DNA from: Paenibacillus profundus
Lineage (GTDB): Bacteria > Bacillota > Bacilli > Paenibacillales > Paenibacillaceae
Assembly (NCBI RefSeq): GCF_021369635.1
Contig: NZ_JAJNBZ010000004.1
Location: 124,001-188,000 of the forward strand
DNA length: 64,000 nucleotides
Reading direction: 5' to 3'
Below the pieces are notes generated by a model, which saw only the letters and a program-made list of their open reading frames with translations, was not told the origin of the DNA and searched no databases. The position numbers were made by a program, and so were the translations under genes. Of the stretch, positions 39,254 to 47,342 are shown piece by piece (position 1 is the stretch's first letter; every line of letters begins with the position of its first letter).

Positions 39254-39303
39254 AAGGGATGTCTCTTAAAGCAGTTTGTGCTTGAACAGGGACATCCTTT
39301 TCT
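39254..39303 (+). terminator. Terminator after the zinc-ribbon gene
   Basis: GGATGTC (39257-39263) and GACATCC (39291-39297), extended by AAG/CTT, are followed by TTTTCT. Nothing else nameable is seen up to the spoIID SD, apart from a short palindrome CACGTT-CGA-AACGTG at 39533-39547. Confidence 0.6.
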
Positions 39304-39597
39304 ATTGATAGGAGCCGTGATGAGCAGAGGATATCCTGTTAGAAGCGCGTGTGTTGGCTGGGTGCACAAGATAGGCCGGATGAGGGCGTACTTTTGACTA
39401 TTTCCATTTCGCAGCTCTATTGGTTTCCGCGGTTCTTTCTTCTCTTAAAAAAGCATAGGTTAGAAGAAGCAGAGGTTAGACTCGTTCTTTTCGAGAGATG
39501 CTAGAAGTACGAGTACGAGTTTCAAAAGGAAACACGTTCGAAACGTGAAAATTAACCTCGAGAAATGGGAGTGTTGCGGGAGAGGAGAGAGAAGCCT

Positions 39598-40842
39598 ATG
39601 GCTACGCAGCCGAGACTGCTGCTTGAAGAGGCGCGGCGACTGGCGAGTCGCCTTCGACCGCGCCTATGGGGGGGCTTCCGGGGGCTTCGGCGTCGAGGGA
39701 GACGACGGAGCCGGAGGAGCGCAGCCCGTCCCCGGCCGGCGCTAGTGCGCGCCACCGCGTGGGCCGGCGCGCTCACCGTGCTCGCCCTGCTCATGCCGCT
39801 GCTGCTGGTGGAAACCCGCCCGCAGCAGCGGGCGGCAAGCCCCGGCAGCGAGCGCACGGCGCCAGTGGCGCCGGATGTGGCGCCGCCCGAGGCCGGGGCG
39901 GCAGAGCAGGTGCGCGTGTACCTGAGCGGCACGCGCCAGGTAGAGCGCGTCGCGCTGGAGCAATACGTGCGCGGCGTTATCGCGGCAGAAATGCCAAGCG
40001 ACTTTGAGCTCGAAGCGCTCAAAGCGCAGGCGATTGCCGCCCGCACTTACATCGTGCGCCGCCTGCTGGCGCAGGACGCAAGCGGCGCACCGGAGGGGGC
40101 TGACGTCACCGACACCGTCGCCCATCAAGCCTATGTGCCGCTCGCAGAGCTGGAGCGGCGCCCGCAGGACGCGGTGGCGAAGCTGAACCGCGCCGTGAAC
40201 GAAACAAAAGATATCGTGCTCACTTATAAAGGAGAGCCGATTATGGCCGCTTTCTTCTCGACGAGCAACGGCTATACCGAGAACGCGGAGGATTATTGGA
40301 CTAATCCCGTTCCGTATTTGAAGAGTGTATCGAGCCCTTGGGATCAAGCGATATCCCCGCGTTATACGGAACAGGTGGAAATGGAAGTGAGCACCGTGCT
40401 GGCGAAGCTTGGCCTGTCAGCCAATGCGGTACCGGCTCTATCTCGCTTACTGGACTCTTCGAACGGTACGAACCACACGCCCCCTGAACCTTCAAAGCAT
40501 GACAGTAAGTTGTCAGCTGCTGCCTTTTCGAAAGATATTCGAATTCTCTCACATACACCGGGCGAACGCGTAGAGCAGGTGCGGATTGGTACACATCGGT
40601 TTACAGGCCGCGAGATTCGGGAAAAGTTAGATTTGCGCTCCAGCGCTTTTGAATGGAAGATGGAAGGCGACAAGGTTCTCATTACGACCTTCGGATTCGG
40701 CCATGGTGTTGGCATGAGCCAATACGGCGCTCAGGGCATGGCGAAAGAAGGCGCATCGGCGGAGAAGATTGTAACTTACTATTACAAAGGAGTTTCGCTC
40801 GACAAAGCTTCGAAGTTACTAACTTTAAATCTTAAAAATTAG
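39598..40842 (+). CDS. spoIID: Stage II sporulation protein D
   Basis: SpoIID is a membrane-anchored lytic transglycosylase which, with SpoIIM and SpoIIP, thins septal peptidoglycan for engulfment. The start ATG 39598 has AGGAGAG upstream. About 40 Arg/Leu-rich residues precede the membrane helix (about 52-70), more than in B. subtilis. The catalytic domain begins near EQYVRGVIAAEMPSDFELEALKAQAIAARTY, which contains the catalytic glutamate. It ends with GFGHGVGMSQYGAQGMA. The first 600 bases are far more GC-rich than the rest of the gene, which is unusual. The product is 414 residues long. Confidence 0.92.
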   Translation: MATQPRLLLEEARRLASRLRPRLWGGFRGLRRRGRRRSRRSAARPRPALVRATAWAGALTVLALLMPLLLVETRPQQRAASPGSERTAPVAPDVAPPEAGAAEQVRVYLSGTRQVERVALEQYVRGVIAAEMPSDFELEALKAQAIAARTYIVRRLLAQDASGAPEGADVTDTVAHQAYVPLAELERRPQDAVAKLNRAVNETKDIVLTYKGEPIMAAFFSTSNGYTENAEDYWTNPVPYLKSVSSPWDQAISPRYTEQVEMEVSTVLAKLGLSANAVPALSRLLDSSNGTNHTPPEPSKHDSKLSAAAFSKDIRILSHTPGERVEQVRIGTHRFTGREIREKLDLRSSAFEWKMEGDKVLITTFGFGHGVGMSQYGAQGMAKEGASAEKIVTYYYKGVSLDKASKLLTLNLKN

Positions 40843-40853
40843 CAAAACACTAC

Positions 40854-40881
40854 GTATAAAAGTGATAGCCCCGGTAACAAT
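40854..40881 (+). promoter_or_regulatory. Candidate sigma-F promoter of spoIIQ
   Basis: GTATA (40854-40858) and GGTAACAAT (40873-40881), with 14 bases between, match the sigma-F pattern closely. They lie just upstream of spoIIQ, a sigma-F gene in Bacillus. Confidence 0.75.
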
Positions 40882-40901
40882 GGTTACTGAGGTGATCACA
40901 A

Positions 40902-41681
40902 ATGAGTGAACAAAACCAAAACTCAAAAAACAAATCTACAACAAGTTCATCGGCAACGAGTGCAACGAATACGCCTGAAGCTTCTAAATCGATGCAAGGA
41001 GCTCAAGCGGTTCAAACATCCGCGTGGAGAAAGCTGTTGTCGAAGAAATGGGTCTTTCCCGCTTTGTACATGGCCGCAGCAGCAATCATCCTAACGTTAG
41101 TGTGGGTCTATCAAGACATGAACCAGCAGCCACTAGACCCAAATAAGGATGCGACGCAGGTAGAACAACAAGTAGATTCCGGTACATTGGCGGAAGGCAA
41201 GACGAATGATGAGGCGGTTGAAGTGGTCGCATCCAATGAAACGTTGGGTTGGCCAGTAGCAGATGCGCAAGATGTAGATGTCGTCATGTCTTTCTATGAT
41301 GACAAAGCTTCCAAAGAGGAGCAAGCAGCTGCTATGGTAGAATACAAGCAGACGTTTACTCCGAACGTAGGTATCGATTTGGCTCGCAAGGATCAGAAAG
41401 CGTTTGATGTTCTCGCAGCGATGAGCGGCAAAGTAACTCGCGCCGAGCAAAACCCGAAGACAGGCTTCGTAGTGGAAATCGACCACGGAAACAACTTGAA
41501 GACCGTATACCAGAGTCTGGTTGACTTGAAGGTGAAGAAAGGCGACACCGTGAAAAAAGGTGAAGCGCTTGCTACAGCCGGACGCAACGAGCTGGAGAAG
41601 AACCTGGGCGTTCACGTACACTTCGAGGTGTATGATGACAACAAGCCAGTCAATCCGTCGACGCTGTTGGCCAAAAATTAA
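40902..41681 (+). CDS. spoIIQ: Stage II sporulation protein Q (M23 fold)
   Basis: SpoIIQ is a forespore membrane protein that pairs with mother-cell SpoIIIAH to form the engulfment zipper and feeding channel. The 259-residue product has a Ser/Thr-rich cytosolic tail, one membrane helix (about 51-70) and a C-terminal LytM/M23 domain (about 150-255). HVHFE (His238 and His240) is kept, but the first zinc histidine is replaced by Asn155 in PNVGIDL. Peptidase activity is therefore unlikely, as in B. subtilis SpoIIQ. SD GAGGTGAT precedes ATG 40902. It has its own sigma-F-like promoter and a terminator. Confidence 0.9.
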   Translation: MSEQNQNSKNKSTTSSSATSATNTPEASKSMQGAQAVQTSAWRKLLSKKWVFPALYMAAAAIILTLVWVYQDMNQQPLDPNKDATQVEQQVDSGTLAEGKTNDEAVEVVASNETLGWPVADAQDVDVVMSFYDDKASKEEQAAAMVEYKQTFTPNVGIDLARKDQKAFDVLAAMSGKVTRAEQNPKTGFVVEIDHGNNLKTVYQSLVDLKVKKGDTVKKGEALATAGRNELEKNLGVHVHFEVYDDNKPVNPSTLLAKN

Positions 41682-41722
41682 TAACACCCTGCGTTGGAAG
41701 AATCAATCTGACGACGCCAGTG

Positions 41723-41754
41723 GAAAAGCGGGAGCGCGAGCTTGCCGCTTTTTC
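41723..41754 (+). terminator. Terminator of spoIIQ
   Basis: GAAAAGCGG and CCGCTTTTTC form the stem (41723-41754), ending in T-rich sequence. The stretch from here to the spoIIID promoter (41755-42010) shows no gene. Confidence 0.75.
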
Positions 41755-42011
41755 TTTATTGTGATGTGCGCTCCGCTTCGAAAGGGGGAAGTTGGACATC
41801 CTGTCTAAATTTTTTTTCAGGTTGAATTATTCGCCTCAGATATTCGCTCCAAGGTTGTCCCACTTCGGAAGCTATTGCTACATTTTTCCCTAATCCAGCG
41901 AGCTTTTTTGGGACAGACAAGCTTTAGCCTCTCCCATCACTCCCTCCTATTTGTCCGCAGAACCTTGACAAATTTAGTGGTTAAGCCAAGCTTGTCAGGA
42001 TTCGTAACAAC

Positions 42012-42039
42012 GCATAAGTGTCCGCACCCCTCATATAAT
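42012..42039 (+). promoter_or_regulatory. Candidate sigma-E promoter of spoIIID
   Basis: GCATAAG (42012-42018) and CATATAAT (42032-42039), 13 bases apart, resemble the sigma-E pattern (KMATATT, then CATANAAT). spoIIID is sigma-E dependent in Bacillus. Confidence 0.5.
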
Positions 42040-42072
42040 GTACCAATTAAACCGAGTAGGGGAGGCGGGAAC

Positions 42073-42360
42073 GTGCACGATTACATCAAAGAACGGACCA
42101 TCAAAATCGGTCGCTGCATCGTCGAGACCAAGCATACGGTTCGCACCATCGCCAAAGAGTTCGGTGTGTCCAAAAGCACGGTACACAAAGATTTAACCGA
42201 ACGGCTGCCCGAAATTAACCCTGATCTGGCGGACCAGGTGAAGCACATTCTCGAATACCACAAGTCCGTACGACATCTTCGGGGAGGGGAAGCGACCAAG
42301 ATCAAATATAAGAAGTCGAGTTCGAAAAAACGCGAGGTGATGACCGCAGGAAAGTCTTAG
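42073..42360 (+). CDS. spoIIID: Sporulation transcriptional regulator SpoIIID
   Basis: SpoIIID is a small mother-cell DNA-binding protein that activates or represses many sigma-E genes and prepares the switch to sigma-K. The 95-residue product has VHDYIKERTIKIGRCIVETKHTVRTIAKEFGVSKSTVHKDLTERL, with a clear helix-turn-helix (about 25-45), and a basic C-terminal tail. It starts at GTG 42073 after GGGGAGGCGG; the longer upstream frame has no family support. The spoIIID-mbl-flhO-flhP order is conserved with B. subtilis. Confidence 0.94.
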   Translation: MHDYIKERTIKIGRCIVETKHTVRTIAKEFGVSKSTVHKDLTERLPEINPDLADQVKHILEYHKSVRHLRGGEATKIKYKKSSSKKREVMTAGKS

Positions 42361-42450
42361 GTAACCCTTCTTGAAGTTGGAACCGCTGCCTATTCGATAA
42401 ATAACGCCTAAAATCGATTCCGAAATGACAGGTTTTGCCCCTCATTCACA

Positions 42451-42480
42451 TTGAACCTAGCGCTCTAAATATGATATGTT
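42451..42480 (+). promoter_or_regulatory. Possible promoter of mbl
   Basis: TTGAAC (42451-42456) and TATGTT (42475-42480), 18 bases apart, lie about 80 bases before mbl. The -10 match is weak. Confidence 0.3.
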
Positions 42481-42561
42481 AAACGATGAGTAAATATTTT
42501 GCAGGAAACGGTCGCAATTCATCGAAATATATGAAAAAAGAATGTGGAGGCTCTCGAACTT

Positions 42562-43563
42562 ATGTTAAGCAAGGATATCGGAATTGACTTAGGAACGGCG
42601 AACGTTCTGATTCATGTCAAAGGGAAAGGGGTCGTATTGGACGAACCGGCGGTCGTGGCGATTGAGAGCGATTTGAAGCGCGTTCTGGCTGTCGGGGAAG
42701 ATGCCCGCAAGATGGTCGGGCGCACACCGGGCAACATTGTGCCGATCCGCCCGTTGCGTGACGGGGTTATTGCAGATTTTGACATTACGGAAGCGATGTT
42801 GAAGCATTTTATTAACCGCGTCGGCGGCCGCAAATGGTACTCACATCCGCGTATTCTAATTTGCGCGCCGACGAACATCACCTCAGTGGAGCAGAAGGCG
42901 ATTCGGGAAGCTGCTGAGCGAAGCGGAGCGAAGGAAGTATATTTAGAAGAAGAACCGAAAGCGGCGGCAATCGGCGCGGGCATGGATATTTTCCAGCCAA
43001 GCGGCAATATGGTCGTCGACATCGGCGGCGGAACGACGGACGTGGCGGTATTGTCCATGGGGGATATCGTCACCGCCTCTTCTATTAAAATTGCAGGGGA
43101 TAAGTTCGATAGCTCCATCATGCGTTATATTAAACAGAAGTACAAACTGTTAATCGGAGAACGCACCTCAGAAGACATTAAGATTAACATCGGTACCGTG
43201 CGTCCGGCAGGCGGAGAGCGGGAAATGGACATTCGTGGACGGGACATGGTATCCGGCTTGCCATATACCGTAACGATTACATCCAATGAGATTCGAGAAG
43301 CGCTGTGGGACCCGGTATCCTCCATTGTCGTTGCTGCGAAATCGGTGTTGGAACGGACCCCGCCAGAATTGTCGGCGGATATTATCGATCGCGGTGTCAT
43401 CTTGACGGGCGGCGGCGCGCTGCTTGACGGATTGGACGAGCTGCTTGCTGAGGAACTGAAGGTTCCGGTCCTGATTGCAGAGGATCCGATGCATTGCGTT
43501 GTAAAGGGAACCGGCATCATGCTTGATAATTTGGATAGGGTCATAAAGAAAAAGTTTATCTAG
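42562..43563 (+). CDS. mbl: MreB-like actin homologue (Mbl)
   Basis: Mbl polymerises along the inner membrane and guides cylindrical wall synthesis. The 333-residue product shows the actin-fold phosphate loops DIGIDLGTANVLI (near residue 4) and VVDIGGGTTDVAVLS (near residue 153). YLEEEPKAAAIGAGMD and VILTGGGALLDGLDELL complete the ATPase pocket. ATG 42562 fits family starts; GTG 42544 overlaps the SD. The assignment to Mbl instead of MreB or MreBH rests on the spoIIID-mbl-flhO order. Confidence 0.92.
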   Translation: MLSKDIGIDLGTANVLIHVKGKGVVLDEPAVVAIESDLKRVLAVGEDARKMVGRTPGNIVPIRPLRDGVIADFDITEAMLKHFINRVGGRKWYSHPRILICAPTNITSVEQKAIREAAERSGAKEVYLEEEPKAAAIGAGMDIFQPSGNMVVDIGGGTTDVAVLSMGDIVTASSIKIAGDKFDSSIMRYIKQKYKLLIGERTSEDIKINIGTVRPAGGEREMDIRGRDMVSGLPYTVTITSNEIREALWDPVSSIVVAAKSVLERTPPELSADIIDRGVILTGGGALLDGLDELLAEELKVPVLIAEDPMHCVVKGTGIMLDNLDRVIKKKFI

Positions 43564-43609
43564 TCCGATAATATACATAGTGTAGATTAATGGATCGGGA
43601 GGATCGGAC

Positions 43610-44473
43610 ATGATTAGAGGGTTATATACGGCTGCTTCCGGCATGATGACGCAGCAGCGCCGTCATGATACGGTAACGAATAACATTGCCAATGCGAATA
43701 CGCCAGGCTTTAAATCGGTGACGGGCGTGTCGCGCTCATTTCCGGAAATGCTGCTTTCGTTGCAGGGCAGCGATAAGGCCTCCGGAAGGGAAATTGGACG
43801 GCTGAACACCGGCGTGTTCGCGGAAGAGAGCCGCATGCTGTTTAACCAAGGAGATCTCATGCAGACGAACCAATCTGGCGATTTTGCGCTGCTTGCTGAT
43901 CTGCAGGTGGCAGGCGTAGCATTTGACGAGTCCGGGAAAGGCCGTGATGCTCAAGGCAACGTCGTATTTAAGCCGGAAGCATTTTTTACGGTTCGGGAAG
44001 GCAACGAAGTTCGATATACGCGTGACGGACACTTTCGTGTGAATGCGCAGAATGAGCTGGTTACGGCGGACGGTGCTCAGGTTCTTAACCGGAATAATGC
44101 ACCCATCGTGCTGGACGTACAAGCCCTTGACGATGTAACGCTGAATGCAGCAGGTCAAATGTATAACACCCGTACTGGTGCTGCAATAGCAGGGGCGGAT
44201 CTGCTGATTACCCGCATTGACAACCCGAATGATTTGATTCGAACAGGCAACGGACGCTTCCGTCTGCAGAACGGCGGACAGCCGGGCGCACCAGTTGCGT
44301 TGGGCCGTGACGTGCAAGTTCAACAGGGATATCTGGAACGTTCCAATGTGGATGCGGCACAGTCCACGATCGACATGATGATGGCGTACCGAGCTTATGA
44401 AGCGAATCAAAAAATTGTTCAGTTCTACGATAAATCGTTGGACAAGACTGTAAACGAAGTTGGCCGCGTCTAA
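43610..44473 (+). CDS. flhO: Flagellar hook-basal body protein FlhO
   Basis: FlhO is a rod protein of the FlgF/FlgG family, exported to form the flagellar basal body. The 287-residue product begins MIRGLYTAASGMMTQQRRHDTVTNNIANANTPGFK, the rod-protein motif, and ends with the helical heptad segment DMMMAYRAYEANQKIVQFYDKSLD. GGGAGGA precedes ATG 43610. It is followed by the paralogue flhP after 21 bases, as in B. subtilis. Confidence 0.92.
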   Translation: MIRGLYTAASGMMTQQRRHDTVTNNIANANTPGFKSVTGVSRSFPEMLLSLQGSDKASGREIGRLNTGVFAEESRMLFNQGDLMQTNQSGDFALLADLQVAGVAFDESGKGRDAQGNVVFKPEAFFTVREGNEVRYTRDGHFRVNAQNELVTADGAQVLNRNNAPIVLDVQALDDVTLNAAGQMYNTRTGAAIAGADLLITRIDNPNDLIRTGNGRFRLQNGGQPGAPVALGRDVQVQQGYLERSNVDAAQSTIDMMMAYRAYEANQKIVQFYDKSLDKTVNEVGRV

Positions 44474-44494
44474 TGACACTTTAGGAGGAACGAC

Positions 44495-45334
44495 ATGAAT
44501 CAATCGATGATTGCCGCATCCGTGTCGATGAATGGCATCCAACGCAAGCTGGATGTGATTGCGGACAATGTGGCTAATGTCAATACAAAAGGATATAAAC
44601 GGAAGACAGCAAACTTCGCCGATGTGCTTACAACGGTGCGCCAGCACGATCCAGACTATCGTCTGCCTGGACGGGCAACGCCAATGGGATATACGATAGG
44701 CAATGGCTCGCATCTCACGTCGTTGAATCGTGATTTCACCCAAGGTTCTCTCACTCAGACAGGAGTGGATACTGATTTGGCGCTCCAAGGGGACGCGATG
44801 TTTGAAATAATGACTCGCGATGGCGCAACAGCTTGGATTCGTGAAGGAGCCTTTCAATATAATATAGACAGAGCAAGCGGTGAGAAAATACTCGTAACCG
44901 CGCATGGCGATCAGGTGCTGAATGCCGAAGATTTGGAAATTCGTATCGCACCCGATAGAGAGCTGCAAATCGATGAGAAGGGGCGCATGTTTGCCGTTAA
45001 GAACGGTGAAGCGCCTGAAGCGCTGGGCAGCTTGAAGCTTGTTAAGGCAATCAAGCCCGAACAGCTTGTACAGACGGACAACAATTATTATGTATTGCCT
45101 CCGAATCTGGACCGCAACACGGCCGTTCAAGTGCTGAATCTGGCCGATGGCGATCGCTCGGATCCGAATCAGCCTGCCATCTATGTTCAACAAGGGATGC
45201 TGGAAGAATCGAACGTGTCGCTTATCGATGAGGTGAATGAGTTGATTCAAGCGCAGCGTGCTTATCAACTGTCCGCACGAGCGTTGACTTCAGGGGACGC
45301 GATGTGGGGACTGGCGAATAGTCTGCGCGCGTAA
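44495..45334 (+). CDS. flhP: Flagellar hook-basal body protein FlhP
   Basis: FlhP is a second FlgF/FlgG-type rod protein. The 279-residue product has SVSMNGIQRKLDVIADNVANVNTKGYKRK at the N-terminus and the C-terminal VSLIDEVNELIQAQRAYQLSARAL helix. TAGGAGG precedes ATG 44495. The pair with flhO suggests a distal and proximal rod set separate from the main flagellar operon. Confidence 0.92.
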   Translation: MNQSMIAASVSMNGIQRKLDVIADNVANVNTKGYKRKTANFADVLTTVRQHDPDYRLPGRATPMGYTIGNGSHLTSLNRDFTQGSLTQTGVDTDLALQGDAMFEIMTRDGATAWIREGAFQYNIDRASGEKILVTAHGDQVLNAEDLEIRIAPDRELQIDEKGRMFAVKNGEAPEALGSLKLVKAIKPEQLVQTDNNYYVLPPNLDRNTAVQVLNLADGDRSDPNQPAIYVQQGMLEESNVSLIDEVNELIQAQRAYQLSARALTSGDAMWGLANSLRA

Positions 45335-45351
45335 ATGAAGTAGGTGATAAT

Positions 45352-45789
45352 ATGAGTGATACCCGTGATAAAGATAGAAAGCTGCCTGATTTTGAGCCGC
45401 TTCAACAGGACATATCGTTGGCGCGGCTGTCACGCTCACGACATAGCGATGAACAATCGGCTGACGAAGCTCCTCTTGCGGCGGCCGCTGGCAGCGTGCG
45501 TGCTTCAGGAACTTCTGGCAAGCCTGTGCTGGAAGAGCGGCGTAAGGAACGGCGCAAGGAATCCGCACGCACGGACAAAGAGAACAAGAGAGAAGCGAAA
45601 GGGCACATGCCGGCGCGGCGTTCGAAACGCGTCAAATGGCTCGTTCGCCTGGCCATTATTCCGATGCTATGCATCTTGACGCTATTTGCAGGCATGGTTA
45701 CCGGATATGTGGTTCTAGGGAAAGGCTCTCTTGGTGAAGCATTAAATCTGAATACGTGGACTCATCTGTTCCAGTTGGTGTTCGCCTGA
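45352..45789 (+). CDS. EpuA-family protein (annotated elsewhere as DNA-directed RNA polymerase subunit beta)
   Basis: This 145-residue protein has a charged, probably disordered N-terminal 95 residues (including KERRKESARTDKENKREAKG). A single membrane helix (about 104-125) is followed by the short tail GKGSLGEALNLNTWTHLFQLV. This layout is that of the EpuA family (PF11772), whose RNA polymerase label in databases is historical; a membrane or cell-wall role seems likelier. It lies 17 bases after flhP and ends at a terminator, so it is the last gene of the mbl-flhO-flhP unit. Confidence 0.7.
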   Translation: MSDTRDKDRKLPDFEPLQQDISLARLSRSRHSDEQSADEAPLAAAAGSVRASGTSGKPVLEERRKERRKESARTDKENKREAKGHMPARRSKRVKWLVRLAIIPMLCILTLFAGMVTGYVVLGKGSLGEALNLNTWTHLFQLVFA

Positions 45790-45795
45790 TATCAT

Positions 45796-45817
45796 CCCCA
45801 CTTCGGTGGGGTTTTTT
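45796..45817 (+). terminator. Terminator after the EpuA-family gene
   Basis: CCCCAC-TTCG-GTGGGG (45796-45811) with a stable UUCG tetraloop is followed by six T. Confidence 0.95.
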
Positions 45818-45970
45818 GTTTGATAGTTCATGGAGGATGAGGTTGCAGGCGCTTCGCATCGTCTTTAGATTTCGTGTTTAGGTTACGGGGCGACAGTTTT
45901 ATTTTTTATTTGGGCCATGTATAATGAGTTGGAGGAACATTGAAAATGGGGGTTACTGGGGGTTTTAGGG

Positions 45971-46486
45971 TTGAATTTACCGAATATGCTGACGATGGTT
46001 CGATTTCTTCTAATCCCCGTCTATGTGGCTTTGTTCTTCTTCGGTGAGCGGTACGCCGCGTTTGGCATCTGGCTGTTGGCCGGATTGACCGACATTTTGG
46101 ACGGATATATTGCACGCAAGCACAATATGGTGACGACTGTCGGCATGATGCTGGATCCGTTAGCGGACAAGTTGATGATGTTGACTGTCATGCTGTCTCT
46201 GCTCTGGGCAGGAGATTTGCCATGGACGGCTGCTATTGCGATGCTAGTACGCGATGCAGGGATGATTATTGGATCTGCGCTTTTTCATTTTAAAGGGAAA
46301 AAGACGGTGCCTGCAAACTGGATGGGCAAACTAACGACGGTCTTCTATTATATTGCAATATTATTCGTATATTTTCAGTGGCCTTATGCGATCGAGCTGC
46401 TGTGGGCCGTCATTATTTTTTCATTCCTGACCTCGTTGATGTACGTCGCCCTGTTCGTCCGCTTGAACCGAAAGATGGAAGCCTGA
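45971..46486 (+). CDS. CDP-alcohol phosphatidyltransferase family protein (PgsA-like)
   Basis: This integral membrane enzyme class joins CDP-diacylglycerol to an alcohol such as glycerol 3-phosphate. The 171-residue product contains the full signature D-x2-D-G-x2-A-R-x8-G-x3-D-x3-D (DILDGYIARKHN...GMMLDPLADK), with all catalytic aspartates, and about five or six helices. In B. subtilis pgsA is not located here, so this may be a second phosphatidyltransferase; the acceptor is not certain. It starts at TTG 45971 with G-rich sequence upstream. A terminator-like hairpin follows. Confidence 0.82.
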   Translation: MNLPNMLTMVRFLLIPVYVALFFFGERYAAFGIWLLAGLTDILDGYIARKHNMVTTVGMMLDPLADKLMMLTVMLSLLWAGDLPWTAAIAMLVRDAGMIIGSALFHFKGKKTVPANWMGKLTTVFYYIAILFVYFQWPYAIELLWAVIIFSFLTSLMYVALFVRLNRKMEA

Positions 46487-46535
46487 GCATTGCGCCAAGG
46501 GAGACAAAGCGAGAACGACGATAGAGAATAGGCAA

Positions 46536-46580
46536 AAGGAGCTTCCCGTCCAGCGCCTCGCCGCTTGGGAAGCTCCTTAT
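46536..46580 (+). terminator. Terminator-like hairpin after the phosphatidyltransferase gene
   Basis: AGGAGCTTCCC and GGGAAGCTCCT form an 11-pair stem around a C-rich loop. The T tract is short. Confidence 0.6.
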
Positions 46581-46692
46581 CTCAACCTTCACGCCTGCAG
46601 TCATGAAGGATGCTCTTAGTGTTGGCGCATCGGTACTATTTTATTCAAATTAGAGAAAAATTAAGAGGAATTAGAAGAAAGGAGAATGAACT

Positions 46693-47124
46693 ATGCTGAA
46701 TATCGAACAAATTCAAGAGATTATTCCACATCGCTATCCGTTTCTTCTTGTCGACCGCATTATTGAAGTAGAGGAGGGCAAGCGGGCTGTTGGGATCAAA
46801 AATGTAACGATGAACGAGCCTCATTTCACTGGCCATTTCCCGGGATACCCGGTGATGCCAGGTGTGCTAATCGTTGAAGCCCTTGCTCAAGTTGGAGCGG
46901 TTGCCATTTTGAAGATGGAGCAGAACCAAGGGAGACTTGCCTTCTTCGCGGGTATCGACAACTTCCGTTTCCGCGGACAAGTTGTGCCAGGAGACACGTT
47001 GACGTTATCTGTAGAAATTACGCGTCTTAAAGGAAGCATCGGCAAAGGACAGGCCGTTGCGAAAGTTGGCGAACAAGTCGTTGCCGAAGGCGAATTGATG
47101 TTTGCGTTATCAGATCGCAAATAG
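46693..47124 (+). CDS. fabZ: 3-hydroxyacyl-[acyl-carrier-protein] dehydratase FabZ
   Basis: FabZ dehydrates beta-hydroxyacyl-ACP in type II fatty acid synthesis. The 143-residue hot-dog-fold product has [11 protein letters not shown] at the start and [26 protein letters not shown] with the catalytic histidine and glutamate. AAAGGAG precedes ATG 46693. It corresponds to ywpB, which also follows flhP in B. subtilis. Confidence 0.95.
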   Translation: MLNIEQIQEIIPHRYPFLLVDRIIEVEEGKRAVGIKNVTMNEPHFTGHFPGYPVMPGVLIVEALAQVGAVAILKMEQNQGRLAFFAGIDNFRFRGQVVPGDTLTLSVEITRLKGSIGKGQAVAKVGEQVVAEGELMFALSDRK

Positions 47125-47342
47125 ATTGCCATTCATTGTGAACAGGTATGCAAAGAAAAGACCTCGTTCGGTTATTCTAAAGGATACGACGTCAGCAAAG
47201 AGGAAGATTGCCTTATAGGTGATTCGTTCTTTTGTGGAATAACGGGGGAGGTCTATGCGCCGTCGATGTCGAAAAGACTCGGAAGCGCTCGAAGAACATG
47301 CCATTGCGTATGGCATTCGTATTGGTTTAAGGAGGGAAACAA

